Assembly: GCF_000733925.1 (NCBI RefSeq)
Contig: NZ_JPOO01000003.1
Span: 992,001 to 1,056,000 of the forward strand
Source of the DNA: Arenibacter algicola
GTDB lineage: Bacteria > Bacteroidota > Bacteroidia > Flavobacteriales > Flavobacteriaceae
DNA length: 64,000 bases
Direction: 5' to 3'
Shown here: in pieces, positions 27,089 through 36,162 of the stretch
How the letters are laid out: each line of letters begins with the position of its first letter
Position numbering within the stretch: the first letter of the stretch is position 1
Notes under the pieces: generated by a model
What the model was told of the DNA's origin: nothing
The model's database searches: none
Seen by the model: the letters and a program-made list of their open reading frames with translations, nothing else
Position numbers and translations under genes: made by a program

Positions 27089-27096
27089 TACTTTTG
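27089..27096 (+). promoter_or_regulatory. -7 box upstream of trmD
   Basis: TACTTTTG matches TAnnTTTG fully and lies 42 bases before the ATG. No TTG is at the ideal distance. Confidence 0.45.
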
Positions 27097-27138
27097 AGCC
27101 CGCCCTGAAAAAAACATTAATCGTCATTGATTTTACCC

Positions 27139-27816
27139 ATGCGAATAGATATAATTACCGTAGTGCCCGACATACTCAAAAGTCCCTTTGAAGCTTCCAT
27201 TTTAAAACGAGCTATAGATAAAGGGATTGTGGAAGTCCACTTACATAACCTAAGGGATTACACGGACAAAAGTTACAATCAGGTGGATGATTATCAGTTT
27301 GGGGGCGGTGCAGGAATGGTCCTGATGATAGAGCCTATAGACAAGTGCATTTCAACCCTAAAAAGTCAACGAGAGTATGACGAAGTCATTTATATGACCC
27401 CTGACGGAAAGACTTTGAATCAAAAAATGGCCAATGGCCTATCCTTACTTAATAATGTAATTATTCTATGTGGCCACTACAAAGGAGTGGACCAACGCGT
27501 CCGGGACCTATTTGTTACCAAGGAAATATCTATAGGCGATTATGTCCTGTCCGGGGGAGAATTGGGAGCTGCCGTCTTATGCGATACCGTGATTAGATTA
27601 ATCCCGGGAGTATTGAACAACGAAACCTCTGCGCTTACGGACACCTTTCAGGACAACTTGCTTGCCCCTCCCGTATATACCAGGCCAGCAGAATACAAAG
27701 GCCATAAGGTACCTGATATTCTGTTGAGCGGAAATTTTCCAGAGATAGAAACCTGGCGGGAAGATGAGGCTTATAAAAGAACCGAGGCGCTTCGTCCGGA
27801 CCTGCTTAACGACTAG
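27139..27816 (+). CDS. trmD: tRNA (guanine-N1-)-methyltransferase TrmD
   Basis: TrmD makes m1G37 in tRNAs, which protects against frameshifting. The trefoil-knot SAM site is seen in YMTPDGKTLNQ, CGHYKGVDQRV and IGDYVLSGGELGA. I use the ATG at 27139 (MRIDIITVVP), the family's usual N-terminus, rather than the TTG four codons earlier. The protein is 225 residues. rplS follows 245 bases later under its own promoter. Confidence 0.96.
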   Translation: MRIDIITVVPDILKSPFEASILKRAIDKGIVEVHLHNLRDYTDKSYNQVDDYQFGGGAGMVLMIEPIDKCISTLKSQREYDEVIYMTPDGKTLNQKMANGLSLLNNVIILCGHYKGVDQRVRDLFVTKEISIGDYVLSGGELGAAVLCDTVIRLIPGVLNNETSALTDTFQDNLLAPPVYTRPAEYKGHKVPDILLSGNFPEIETWREDEAYKRTEALRPDLLND

Positions 27817-27964
27817 GCTTGGTGTAATTTTTTTTGGATCCATCTATGGGAAAGTTTTAATGTTACTTCCATGTGCTGAATTCCCAAACATTTCAAATAA
27901 AGGCAAAGCTTGAATTAGGATGATTTTTTTTGAAGGATATTAATGATAAAAAACGCCTAATCGC

Positions 27965-27994
27965 TTGTAAGTTATAAATATTAGATTAATTTTG
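27965..27994 (+). promoter_or_regulatory. rplS promoter
   Basis: TTG at 27965-27967, exactly 19 bases, then TAATTTTG at 27987-27994 is an ideal Bacteroidota vegetative promoter. Transcription should start near 28000. Confidence 0.8.
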
Positions 27995-28002
27995 CACTCC
28001 AT

Positions 28003-28040
28003 TAAATCAACCTCTGACGATAATCGTGAAAGTTGGTTTA
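28003..28040 (+). promoter_or_regulatory. Candidate L19 leader hairpin
   Basis: TAAATCAAC (28003-28011) pairs with GTTGGTTTA (28032-28040), nine pairs with one G-U, and encloses a small CGATAATCG fold. It begins right after the predicted transcription start and ends 21 bases before the rplS ATG. Ribosomal protein genes are often autoregulated through such leaders, and I recall a described flavobacterial L19 leader motif, though I could not compare it here. Confidence 0.6.
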
Positions 28041-28061
28041 AGTAAATAATAATTTAAAACG

Positions 28062-28412
28062 ATGGAAGAGTTATTAAAATTTGTAGAAAACGAATTTATT
28101 CCTAAAAAAGATTTTCCAAACTTTTCAGCTGGGGACACTATTACTGTGTACTATGAAATTAAGGAAGGTGAAAAAACAAGAACACAGTTTTTTAAGGGTG
28201 TTGTTATTCAAAGAAGAGGAACTGGAGCTACGGAAACATTTACAATCCGTAAAATGTCAGGTACTGTAGGTGTAGAGCGTATTTTTCCAATAAATATGCC
28301 TGCTTTACAAAAGATAGAAGTCAATAAAAAAGGTAAGGTTAGAAGATCACGTATTTTCTACTTCAGAGGTCTTACCGGTAAAAAAGCTAGAATTAAAGAG
28401 GTTCGCTCTTAA
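28062..28412 (+). CDS. rplS: 50S ribosomal protein L19
   Basis: The 116-residue protein has typical L19 segments: DFPNFSAGDTITVYYEI, FFKGVVIQRRGTGATETFTIRK and the C-terminal KVRRSRIFYFRGLTGKKARIK region. L19 sits at the interface between ribosomal subunits. The gene is monocistronic here, flanked by an ideal promoter and a strong terminator. Confidence 0.98.
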   Translation: MEELLKFVENEFIPKKDFPNFSAGDTITVYYEIKEGEKTRTQFFKGVVIQRRGTGATETFTIRKMSGTVGVERIFPINMPALQKIEVNKKGKVRRSRIFYFRGLTGKKARIKEVRS

Positions 28413-28430
28413 TACGCTTTTCGAATTTAT

Positions 28431-28466
28431 AAAAAAGCATCCTTACCGTCCTAAGGATGCTTTTTC
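28431..28466 (+). terminator. rplS terminator
   Basis: GCATCCTTA pairs with TAAGGATGC around a short loop; the stem is flanked by A and T tracts. Confidence 0.95.
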
Positions 28467-28529
28467 ATTTATAAACATTTGTTAAAAACAAAAGTTCATA
28501 ATATGTTGATAATAAAATTGTTACAAAAC

Positions 28530-28560
28530 TTGTTTATTAAATAAAAATTTCCTATTTTTA
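28530..28560 (+). promoter_or_regulatory. Candidate promoter for a non-coding transcript
   Basis: TTG at 28530-28532, a 20-base gap and TATTTTTA at 28553-28560 match the consensus except for the last base. No coding frame follows, but a terminator does at 28911. Confidence 0.45.
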
Positions 28561-28565
28561 AATTG

Positions 28566-28955
28566 TGGCTGGTAATTCGTTACACGGATTAATGAATGTC
28601 ACATAAAGTTTACGTTCTTTATCTCATTGTTATTTGTCCTTCTATAGTGTTTTACATTATAGATTGCATACTAGCTATTGACTTGCTTATGTAGGTTGGT
28701 AGATATGTGAATATTGTGATATTGTTAATGCAACATCTAGGTTGTGCATTAAGAATACCAAATATTTAAACATTGAGGAGAAACATCTTTATCACTTGGT
28801 TGTATGATTGAGGATAAAATGTTTCAAACGTTGAAATAGCGACGCAAATGCAATCAATGGTTGCCGTTTTGTTAAAAAAACAGAACAACAAGTTTGTAAA
28901 CTATTTCTAGAAAGCCATATCAAGGTAGTTATACAATGATATGGCTTTTATTTTT
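28566..28955 (+). ncRNA. Candidate non-coding RNA between rplS and icd
   Basis: This stretch of about 390 bases begins after a promoter-like sequence and ends in a perfect 12-bp terminator hairpin. It has no credible open frame; the longest small one is MIEDKMFQTLK. A bulged hairpin lies near 28725-28752 and a shorter one near 28865-28885. I looked for conserved parts of RNase P RNA and tmRNA and found neither. Identity is unknown. Confidence 0.5.
28911..28955 (+). terminator. Terminator with no upstream coding gene
   Basis: 28911-28922 pairs perfectly with 28937-28948 (12 bp, 14-base loop), followed by a T-rich tail. The nearest gene upstream, rplS, already has its own terminator 450 bases earlier. 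Confidence 0.85.
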
Positions 28956-29062
28956 GCAATAATATCACCTTCAATTTATAGAATTTTACCTCCCCTACTT
29001 TCCTAGTGCACATTTAGTCAATTTTATACTCCCTCCCTGTTTATTTGGCATTTTTAAAATTG

Positions 29063-29070
29063 TATATTTG
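29063..29070 (+). promoter_or_regulatory. -7 box of icd
   Basis: TATATTTG fits TAnnTTTG and lies 30 bases before the ATG. A TTG lies only 15 bases upstream of it, shorter than usual. Confidence 0.5.
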
Positions 29071-29100
29071 CTCCGCTTAAACTTAAAAACTTAAATTATA

Positions 29101-31320
29101 ATGCCAAAAATTTTATATACCAAAACAGACGAAGCCCCTGCATTAGCAACACAATCATTTCTACCAATTATTAAGGCATTTACAAAAACAGCCGGAATAG
29201 ATGTCCAACTTAAGGATATTTCCCTGGCAGGTAGAATTATTGCTGTATTTCCGGATTATTTAGAAAAGGAACAGCAGATTTCTGACGATTTGGTAGAATT
29301 GGGAAATTTGGCCAAAATGCCCGAGACCAATATCATTAAGCTTCCTAATGTAAGTGCATCTGCTCCTCAATTAAACGAAGCCATTGCAGAATTGCAGAGC
29401 AAGGGGTATAATATTCCGAACTATCCGGACAACCCTAAAAATGATGTTGAGAAAGATGTTAAATCCAGGTATGACAAAATAAAGGGTAGCGCCGTGAATC
29501 CGGTTTTACGGGAAGGCAACTCGGATCGTAGAGCTCCAAGGGCGGTTAAGAATTATGCCAAGAAGCATCCTCATTCAATGGGTGCCTGGAGCGCAGATTC
29601 CAAAACGCATGTGGCTACAATGACGCAGGGCGATTTTAAGGCCAACGAAAAATCTATTACCATAAAGTCACCTACCGCTGTGAAAATAGAACTCACACAA
29701 ACAGATGGAACCAAGACTGTACTTAAGGAAAATATTAAACTTCAGGAAGGAGAAATAATAGATGCTACTGTACTGAGCAAAAATGCACTAATCAAATTCT
29801 TACAAGAGCAGGTCCAAGACGCAAAAGAGAAGGGTGTTTTGTTTTCCGTACACTTAAAAGCGACCATGATGAAAGTTTCCGACCCGGTTATTTTTGGTCA
29901 TGTAGTTAAGGTATTCTTTGCCGATGTTTTTAAAAAGCACAGCGCTACATTTAAGAAAATTGATTTCAATGCCAATGATGGCCTTGAAATTTTACTTAAA
30001 AAAATAAAGAGTCTTCCCGATGCCGAAAGAAAACAAATAGAATCCGATATCGAGAACACCATGAATCAAGGTCCTGCCTTGGCCATGGTAAATTCCGACA
30101 AGGGGATTACCAACTTACATGTACCAAGTGATATCATTATTGATGCCTCCATGCCGGCCATGATTCGTAATTCAGGCAAAATGTGGGATGCCAATGGAAA
30201 AGCCCAGGATACCAAGGCCGTAATCCCAGATAGTAGCTATGCCGGAATTTATACCGAGACTATCAACTTCTGTAAAAAACATGGTGCCTTTGACCCAACA
30301 ACCATGGGGACAGTACCCAATATAGGATTAATGGCCCAAAAAGCAGAGGAATACGGATCCCATGACAAAACGTTCGAAATTAAAGCCAATGGTAAGGTTT
30401 CCGTAGTGGATACCAATTCTGGCAATGTTCTAATTGAGCACAATGTAGAGGAAGGGGATATTTGGAGAATGTGCCAGGCAAAGGATGCACCTATCCAAGA
30501 CTGGGTTAAACTTGCCGTAACCAGAGCTAGGGCTACCGATATCCCCGCCATTTTTTGGCTGGATGAGAAAAGGGCGCATGATATGGAATTGATCAAAAAA
30601 GTAAATACCTATTTGGCCGACCATGATACTTCTGGATTGGACATTAGGATAATGTCTCCAGAAAAAGCTACGGTATTTACCCTGCAAAGACTTAAAGAAG
30701 GAAAGGATACCATATCCGTATCCGGTAACGTACTTAGAGATTATTTAACGGATCTTTTCCCTATTTTGGAAGTTGGGACCAGTGCAAAAATGTTATCCAT
30801 TGTACCCCTAATGAACGGTGGCGGACTTTTTGAAACCGGTGCTGGTGGTTCAGCCCCCAAACACGTAGAACAGTTTTTATCCGAAGGCCACTTAAGATGG
30901 GACTCATTGGGTGAATTCTTGGCCCTTGGAGTATCTTTGGAGTTTTTTGGTGAAAAGAATAACAATAGTCAAGCTATAGTCCTAGCCGATGCTTTGGACA
31001 AGGCTACCGAACAATTTTTGGAAAACGACAATTCTCCATCTAGAAAAGTTGGCGAGCTGGACAATAGAGGAAGCCATTTTTACCTGGCACTGTATTGGGC
31101 CAACGCTTTGGCCGAACAAAATAAGGATCAGGAACTTAAAACCGTTTTCACACCAATTGCCGAAAAGCTTTCCAAAAGCAAGGATGAAATTCTGAAGCAG
31201 TTGAACGATGCTCAAGGTGCCCCGATCAATATTGGAGGTTATTATTTGCCAGACGCAAATCTGATAAGTAAAGCCATGAGACCAAGCACTACTTTCAATA
31301 CCATTTTGGAATCTATATAA
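29101..31320 (+). CDS. icd: Monomeric NADP-dependent isocitrate dehydrogenase
   Basis: This 739-residue enzyme belongs to the monomeric IDH class, unrelated in length to the usual 415-residue dimeric form. It converts isocitrate to 2-oxoglutarate and CO2 in the citric acid cycle and makes NADPH. Family landmarks include KILYTKTDEAPALATQS at the start, NSDRRAPRAVKNYAKKHPHS, and FETGAGGSAPKHVEQF in the substrate region. It stands alone with its own promoter and terminator. Confidence 0.96.
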   Translation: MPKILYTKTDEAPALATQSFLPIIKAFTKTAGIDVQLKDISLAGRIIAVFPDYLEKEQQISDDLVELGNLAKMPETNIIKLPNVSASAPQLNEAIAELQSKGYNIPNYPDNPKNDVEKDVKSRYDKIKGSAVNPVLREGNSDRRAPRAVKNYAKKHPHSMGAWSADSKTHVATMTQGDFKANEKSITIKSPTAVKIELTQTDGTKTVLKENIKLQEGEIIDATVLSKNALIKFLQEQVQDAKEKGVLFSVHLKATMMKVSDPVIFGHVVKVFFADVFKKHSATFKKIDFNANDGLEILLKKIKSLPDAERKQIESDIENTMNQGPALAMVNSDKGITNLHVPSDIIIDASMPAMIRNSGKMWDANGKAQDTKAVIPDSSYAGIYTETINFCKKHGAFDPTTMGTVPNIGLMAQKAEEYGSHDKTFEIKANGKVSVVDTNSGNVLIEHNVEEGDIWRMCQAKDAPIQDWVKLAVTRARATDIPAIFWLDEKRAHDMELIKKVNTYLADHDTSGLDIRIMSPEKATVFTLQRLKEGKDTISVSGNVLRDYLTDLFPILEVGTSAKMLSIVPLMNGGGLFETGAGGSAPKHVEQFLSEGHLRWDSLGEFLALGVSLEFFGEKNNNSQAIVLADALDKATEQFLENDNSPSRKVGELDNRGSHFYLALYWANALAEQNKDQELKTVFTPIAEKLSKSKDEILKQLNDAQGAPINIGGYYLPDANLISKAMRPSTTFNTILESI

Positions 31321-31339
31321 ACGAATTTTTTCCATATTT

Positions 31340-31375
31340 AAAAAGACCTTTTCAACTTATGAAAAGGTCTTTTTA
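31340..31375 (+). terminator. icd terminator
   Basis: AAAAGACCTTTTCA and its complement form a 14-bp stem with a 5-base loop and a T run. Confidence 0.95.
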
Positions 31376-31444
31376 CTTTAAGAGATTGCAAACTTTTTTT
31401 TCCTCAAGGAAAATATCGATACATTTAAGTAAAAAATGCTATAA

Positions 31445-33820
31445 ATGGGAAAAATTACATGTTTGCCTTTTTATTTACTGATACTATTTTCCATAAGTCT
31501 ATTTTCTCAGGAACGGTTTACCCTGAGCGGTACAATAACCGAAATAGCAAGTAACGAGACTCTCATAGGTGTAACAGTTGCCGTGCCATCATTAAGTACA
31601 GGTGTTGTTACCAATGAATACGGATTCTATTCCATTACGCTGCCTAAGGGGATCTATGAGCTTCAAATAAGCTCCTTGGGGTACCAAGATATTATACAAA
31701 CTATTGATTTGTCCTTCGATCAAAAAATAAACTTTCAATTGCTTGAAGATGCAGAACAATTGGAGGAGGTAGTGGTTACGGAAGACATTGAAAGATTAAA
31801 TATCCGAAAACCTCAGATGAGCGTTAACTCCCTATCTGTGGAAACCATAAAAAAAATACCGGTAATTCTAGGGGAGGCAGATATTATTAAATCCATACTC
31901 CTTTTACCTGGAGTTAGCAACGCTGGCGAAGGGGCATCAGGATTCAATGTACGGGGAGGTGCTGTAGACCAAAACCTTATTCTCCTGGATGAAGCTACCA
32001 TTTTTAATTCCTCCCATCTTTTTGGGTTTTTCTCTGTTTTTAACCCAGATGCCATAAAGGACGTAAAATTATTCAAGGGTGGTATACCCTCCCGTTACGG
32101 AGGCAGGGTCTCCTCTGTTCTGGAAATTTTTCAAAAAGAAGGAAATAGCAAAGAATTTAAGGTTAATGGTGGTATTGGTGCCGTTGCCAGCAGGCTTTTG
32201 GCAGAGGGCCCCATCATAAAGGACAAAGCTGCTTTCCTAATTGGTGGCAGGGCGTCCTATGCACATTTGTTCCTACCGCTTTTCGACATAGACAATACAG
32301 CCTATTTCTATGATCTAAATACCAAGTTAAACTTTAAATTAAATGAAAGCAATAACATTTTTATCTCTGGTTATTTTGGAAGGGATGTTTTTTCCATAAG
32401 TGAAAGCTTTGTAAACACTTACGGCAATGCGGTTCTTAATTTCCGATGGAACCATTTGTTTTCGGATAAATTATTCTCCAATTTATCTTTGATATATTCT
32501 GACTACTATTATGGTTTAAAATTGGATTTCGTAGGCTTTAAATGGAATTCCGGAATTCAAAACTTTAATCTGAAATACGATTTTAAGCATTATTTGAGCA
32601 ATAATTTTCAGGTTAACTATGGCATCAACAACATATATTATCGCTTTAACCCTGGCAAGATAGAACCCAGTGATTCGGAATCGGGAATAATTGAAAATCA
32701 GTTGATCCAAAAATACGCCAATGAATTCGCGGTTTATGTGGATATTGAACAAAACATAACGGAAAAATTAAGTTTACAATATGGGTTACGCCTAAGTAAT
32801 TTCATACGTTTGGGACAAGATGAATTAAATGTATACGAAAATGACCATCCGGTAAGTTTTGATCCCGATCTACAGATATACAAGGAGGCGGACCCAATAG
32901 ACGTTATAAACCCTAAACGCAGCGAACAACTCGCAACCTATACAAATTTAGAGCCTCGTATTGCCTTGGCCTATTCACTTGACCCTAATAATTCCATAAA
33001 GGCAAGCTACACCAGGTTGTCACAATATCTCCACCTACTTTCAAATACAAGCTCCCCTACTCCGCTAGACGTTTGGACCCCAAGTGGTCCCTTTGTAAAA
33101 CCACAACTATTGGATCAGTATGCATTGGGATATTTTAAAAATTTAAAGGATGGAGATTATTCCTTGGAAACCGAAGTTTTTTATAAGGATATCCAAAATA
33201 GAATAGATTATATAGACGGGGCCAATTTAATTGCCAATGATGCCATAGAGCAGGTAATTCTAAATGGAGAAGCCAGGGCTTACGGATTTGAACTGCTCTT
33301 GAGAAAAAACCGGGATAGATTTGAAGGTTGGCTGGCCTATACCCTGTCCAAATCGGAACAGAGGACCCCAGGAAGAAATGCTTCGGAAACAGGTATTAAT
33401 TCTGGTAGTTGGTACAATACACCCTATGATAAGACGCACGACGTTTCTCTCTATGTAAATTATGAATTAAATGAAAAGTGGAGCTTTAACAGCAATTTTG
33501 TGTTCCAGACAGGGCAACCTACCAATTATCCCATTGGTCAATTCGAATTTCAAAATTTAGCAGTACCTTATTATGGCCTTAGAAACAAACAGCGCCTGCC
33601 AGCCTATCACAGAATTGATTTTTCGGCCACACTTACCCCCCGAAAAAATAAGGGCAGAAAACTAAAGGCAGAATGGGTATTTAGCATATATAACCTATAC
33701 AACAGAAGAAATGCTGCCTCCATCGGTTTCAGCCGAAATGGGGATACAGGAGTAAATGAAGCGGTCCGAACCTCTATTTTTGGCTTGGTACCAGCCGCGA
33801 CCTATAACATCAAATTCTAA
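31445..33820 (+). CDS. TonB-dependent receptor with carboxypeptidase-like N-terminal domain
   Basis: This 791-residue outer-membrane protein has a signal peptide (ending LFSQ), a CarboxypepD_reg-like beta domain (about 25-105), a plug domain with GASGFNVRGGAVDQNLILLD, and a long beta-barrel ending in an aromatic residue (NIKF). It imports an unknown ligand with TonB energy. The DUF4249 lipoprotein gene follows four bases later, a recurrent Bacteroidota pair. It is not a SusC with its SusD. Confidence 0.95.
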   Translation: MGKITCLPFYLLILFSISLFSQERFTLSGTITEIASNETLIGVTVAVPSLSTGVVTNEYGFYSITLPKGIYELQISSLGYQDIIQTIDLSFDQKINFQLLEDAEQLEEVVVTEDIERLNIRKPQMSVNSLSVETIKKIPVILGEADIIKSILLLPGVSNAGEGASGFNVRGGAVDQNLILLDEATIFNSSHLFGFFSVFNPDAIKDVKLFKGGIPSRYGGRVSSVLEIFQKEGNSKEFKVNGGIGAVASRLLAEGPIIKDKAAFLIGGRASYAHLFLPLFDIDNTAYFYDLNTKLNFKLNESNNIFISGYFGRDVFSISESFVNTYGNAVLNFRWNHLFSDKLFSNLSLIYSDYYYGLKLDFVGFKWNSGIQNFNLKYDFKHYLSNNFQVNYGINNIYYRFNPGKIEPSDSESGIIENQLIQKYANEFAVYVDIEQNITEKLSLQYGLRLSNFIRLGQDELNVYENDHPVSFDPDLQIYKEADPIDVINPKRSEQLATYTNLEPRIALAYSLDPNNSIKASYTRLSQYLHLLSNTSSPTPLDVWTPSGPFVKPQLLDQYALGYFKNLKDGDYSLETEVFYKDIQNRIDYIDGANLIANDAIEQVILNGEARAYGFELLLRKNRDRFEGWLAYTLSKSEQRTPGRNASETGINSGSWYNTPYDKTHDVSLYVNYELNEKWSFNSNFVFQTGQPTNYPIGQFEFQNLAVPYYGLRNKQRLPAYHRIDFSATLTPRKNKGRKLKAEWVFSIYNLYNRRNAASIGFSRNGDTGVNEAVRTSIFGLVPAATYNIKF

Positions 33821-33824
33821 AGAA

Positions 33825-34658
33825 ATGAAGAAAATTATAATTTTAATCTCGTGCTTTATAACCTTTGGGTGTCAGGATGTAATTGAAGTAGACCTTCCTA
33901 CAGAAGAACCTAGATTGGTTATCGATGCCTTGATCAGGTTGGAGGATATGGACAGCCCATCGGTATTGGTTCAAATACGGGCCAGTCTAACAAGTTCATT
34001 CTTTGAAGAGGTACCGCCGGCCCAACTACAGGAAATTACCATCACAAATACGGAATCAGGGGCTATTTTAAATTTGGAAGAATCCATTCCGGATACCGGT
34101 ATTTATGAAAATGAATGGGATTTGCAGGAATTGACCCAAGGAGAGTTGGAACTCAATATTGAATATAGTGGCCAAACCTATTTGGCCAAAACCAAATTTG
34201 TGCCTACCGTTCCCTTGGACTCCTTGGAACAGGGAACTACGACTTTGTTTGGAGATGATGAAACGGAAGTAATTCTTACCTTCACGGATAACGGGGAACG
34301 GGATGATTATTATTTGTTCGATTTTGATTTTGGGGAGTATCTGGTGAGCGAAGATGAATTTTATCAGGGAAAGCGATTCCAGTTTTCATTTTTTTACGAT
34401 AGTAAATTGGAAGATGACAGATTGGTAACCATTAGTATTTTAGGTATAGATCAGGATCTTTTTAATTATATGAACCAATTGATCCAACAAAGTGGAGAGG
34501 ATACCGGACCCTTTAGCACTCCTGCCACTACGGTTAGGGGAAATATTGTTAATGTTACTGGTTCCACTAATAATGATAGTATTGATCATGACAGTTTTGC
34601 TCTGGGTTATTTCGCCGTATGTCAGGCATTTTCAGATACCCTTTTGATAAAAAAATAA
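33825..34658 (+). CDS. DUF4249 family lipoprotein
   Basis: The start at 33825 gives a lipoprotein signal (MKKIIILISC, lipobox FGC at residue 16). The mature protein of about 260 residues is rich in beta strands and acidic, as in DUF4249, whose members accompany TonB receptors. It probably caps or assists the receptor at the cell surface. The frame is open further upstream inside the receptor gene, but that part is not a gene. Confidence 0.88.
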   Translation: MKKIIILISCFITFGCQDVIEVDLPTEEPRLVIDALIRLEDMDSPSVLVQIRASLTSSFFEEVPPAQLQEITITNTESGAILNLEESIPDTGIYENEWDLQELTQGELELNIEYSGQTYLAKTKFVPTVPLDSLEQGTTTLFGDDETEVILTFTDNGERDDYYLFDFDFGEYLVSEDEFYQGKRFQFSFFYDSKLEDDRLVTISILGIDQDLFNYMNQLIQQSGEDTGPFSTPATTVRGNIVNVTGSTNNDSIDHDSFALGYFAVCQAFSDTLLIKK

Positions 34659-34693
34659 TCTATAATATTAATACCATCCCCAAGATTACACCT

Positions 34694-34930
34694 ATGAGAA
34701 CTAATAAAGCCCTATTGTTAAAAGGCCTAAAATATATTGCATATACCATTGCCCTAATGTTTACGGCGCCTATTGTAATATATCAGGCCTTTAAAAATGA
34801 AAGCCACCCACTATACTGGCCGGTCTTGATAATTGGCCTTATATTGGCCATTGCGGCCATTGCCATGGGCTTTTACAGTATTAAGTTGATTATGGATGCC
34901 TTGTTCAACAAGGCCAACAAACAAGATTAA
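34694..34930 (+). CDS. Small membrane protein (DUF6095-like)
   Basis: From the ATG at 34694 the product has 78 residues with two membrane spans (about 11-30 and 41-65) separated by a short loop. I recall similar flavobacterial proteins as DUF6095, function unknown. It follows the lipoprotein gene by 35 bases and may be cotranscribed. Confidence 0.75.
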   Translation: MRTNKALLLKGLKYIAYTIALMFTAPIVIYQAFKNESHPLYWPVLIIGLILAIAAIAMGFYSIKLIMDALFNKANKQD

Positions 34931-35128
34931 ATTTTAGTCCAGGTTATCTTTAGGTCGAAGTCGGCCCAATGAAGTTAGATCCCAATATTTTGCATTGAAT
35001 AAAAATAAACATACTTTTCCCTAGAAAAAAAATTCAACTTCATCTTTAAGTTATCAAATTATGTTAGGAGGCGATTGAGCTGGTCTTGATTGGAAAAATA
35101 GTTATTTTCGTATTTAAAATTTAATTCA

Positions 35129-35650
35129 ATGACCTTATTTGTAGATATGGACGAGGTGTTTGCCGATGCATATAATGCACATATAACACTGTACAATGCT
35201 GAATTTAACGAAAACCTTACGGAAATGGACTGCATGGGTCGCGAGGTTTGGCAATCTGTTCCCGAGGAGCGGCAACCTAGTGTAAGGAACCATGCTAGGA
35301 CAGAGGGCTTCTTTCGCACTCTTGAACCTATTAAGGATAGTCAAAAAGTATTGAAGGAACTATCCCGGAAATACGATCTTTATGTAGCCTCGGCGGCTAT
35401 GGAATATCCAAATTCATTGCGGGAGAAAAGCGATTGGTTGGACGAGCATTTTCCTTTTATACATTGGAGAAATAGAATTCTCTGTGGCAGTAAGCATATT
35501 CTCTATGGCGATATTTTGATCGATGATCGCAGCTACAACCTGGAGCATTTCCAGGGAAGGAAAATATTGTTCACCTCACCTCACAATATACACACCACGG
35601 GATATGAACGTGCCGACAATTGGTTGGAAGTTGGTAATTTATTGTTGTAA
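35129..35650 (+). CDS. 5'(3')-deoxyribonucleotidase (NT5C-like HAD enzyme)
   Basis: The 173-residue protein starts MTLFVDMDEVFADA, the DMDEV motif of mitochondrial-type 5'(3')-deoxyribonucleotidases, and has the later ASAAMEYPNS and DILIDDRSYNLE motifs. It dephosphorylates deoxynucleoside monophosphates to balance nucleotide pools. It is the last gene before the rRNA operon, which is on the opposite strand and converges on it. Confidence 0.9.
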   Translation: MTLFVDMDEVFADAYNAHITLYNAEFNENLTEMDCMGREVWQSVPEERQPSVRNHARTEGFFRTLEPIKDSQKVLKELSRKYDLYVASAAMEYPNSLREKSDWLDEHFPFIHWRNRILCGSKHILYGDILIDDRSYNLEHFQGRKILFTSPHNIHTTGYERADNWLEVGNLLL

Positions 35651-35659
35651 GTTCTTAAT

Positions 35660-35858
35660 GTACCAATTGTTCAATATAGAAATTGGTCAATGTATCAATT
35701 GTTTAATTTGAAGATGTAGCTGCAATGTAATAATTGTTCAATGTAGCAATGTATCATTTGGATAATTTGAAGATGAGACAATTTGATGATTTGAAAATGT
35801 GGAAATTCCATTAATACGGAAATGTAGCAATTGTTCAATGTACCAATATAACAATTGG
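35660..35858. repeat. AT-rich degenerate tandem repeat
   Basis: The words AATTGTTCAATGTA, ATTTGAAGATG and AATGTAGCAATGTA recur many times with small changes. No coding frame is plausible. Such degenerate arrays lie in flavobacterial intergenic regions; I cannot tell whether they have a function. Confidence 0.6.
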
Positions 35859-35972
35859 CCTGTTGCGAAGGGCCTACTGCGCAAAGACTCGTGGTCTTGT
35901 ACGCTGCTGCGCAAAGTCTCCCGACTTTGAGCTCTCTTCCCTTGCAGGGGCGTGCCCATGCTGGGTTTAGGG

Positions 35973-36010
35973 CAAAAAAAAGCACCTACCGTAAAACGGT
36001 AAGTGCTTTC
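35973..36010 (-). terminator. Second, distal rRNA-operon terminator
   Basis: On the minus strand AAGCACTTACCG pairs with CGGTAGGTGCTT (12 bp, one G-U) and is followed by eight T. It lies beyond the primary terminator at 36120-36156. Confidence 0.85.
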
Positions 36011-36029
36011 AAAAAAAGGCGGCGGCCTA
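36008..36029 (-). pseudogene. Duplicated 3' tail of 5S rRNA
   Basis: A 22-base block is identical to 36154-36175, which spans the last bases of 5S rRNA and the T-run after it. Beyond the block the similarity ends. It looks like the remnant of a second 5S gene or of a recombination between rRNA operons. The rest of 35859-36119 is GC-rich spacer with short repeats such as CTGCGCAAAG twice, and holds no gene. Confidence 0.65.
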
Positions 36030-36119
36030 TTAGTGACTGCCCGATACTGCAAGCTTGGCGAAGCAGGAACGGCTGCAGGAACCAATCACGCCATCGGCGT
36101 GCCTATTTGGATATATTGC

Positions 36120-36156
36120 AAAAAAAAATCCCCCCATCGTAAGATGAAGGGACTTC
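36120..36156 (-). terminator. Primary rRNA-operon terminator
   Basis: CCCTTCATC pairs with GATGGGGGG (two G-U) around TTAC on the minus strand, then eight T. Confidence 0.85.
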
Positions 36157-36162
36157 AAAAAA

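Noticed and set aside
28566..28955. tmRNA or RNase P RNA for the orphan transcription unit
   Set aside because: There is no tRNA-like end with a GGTTCGA T-arm for tmRNA, and no conserved RNase P core such as GAGGAAAGTC.
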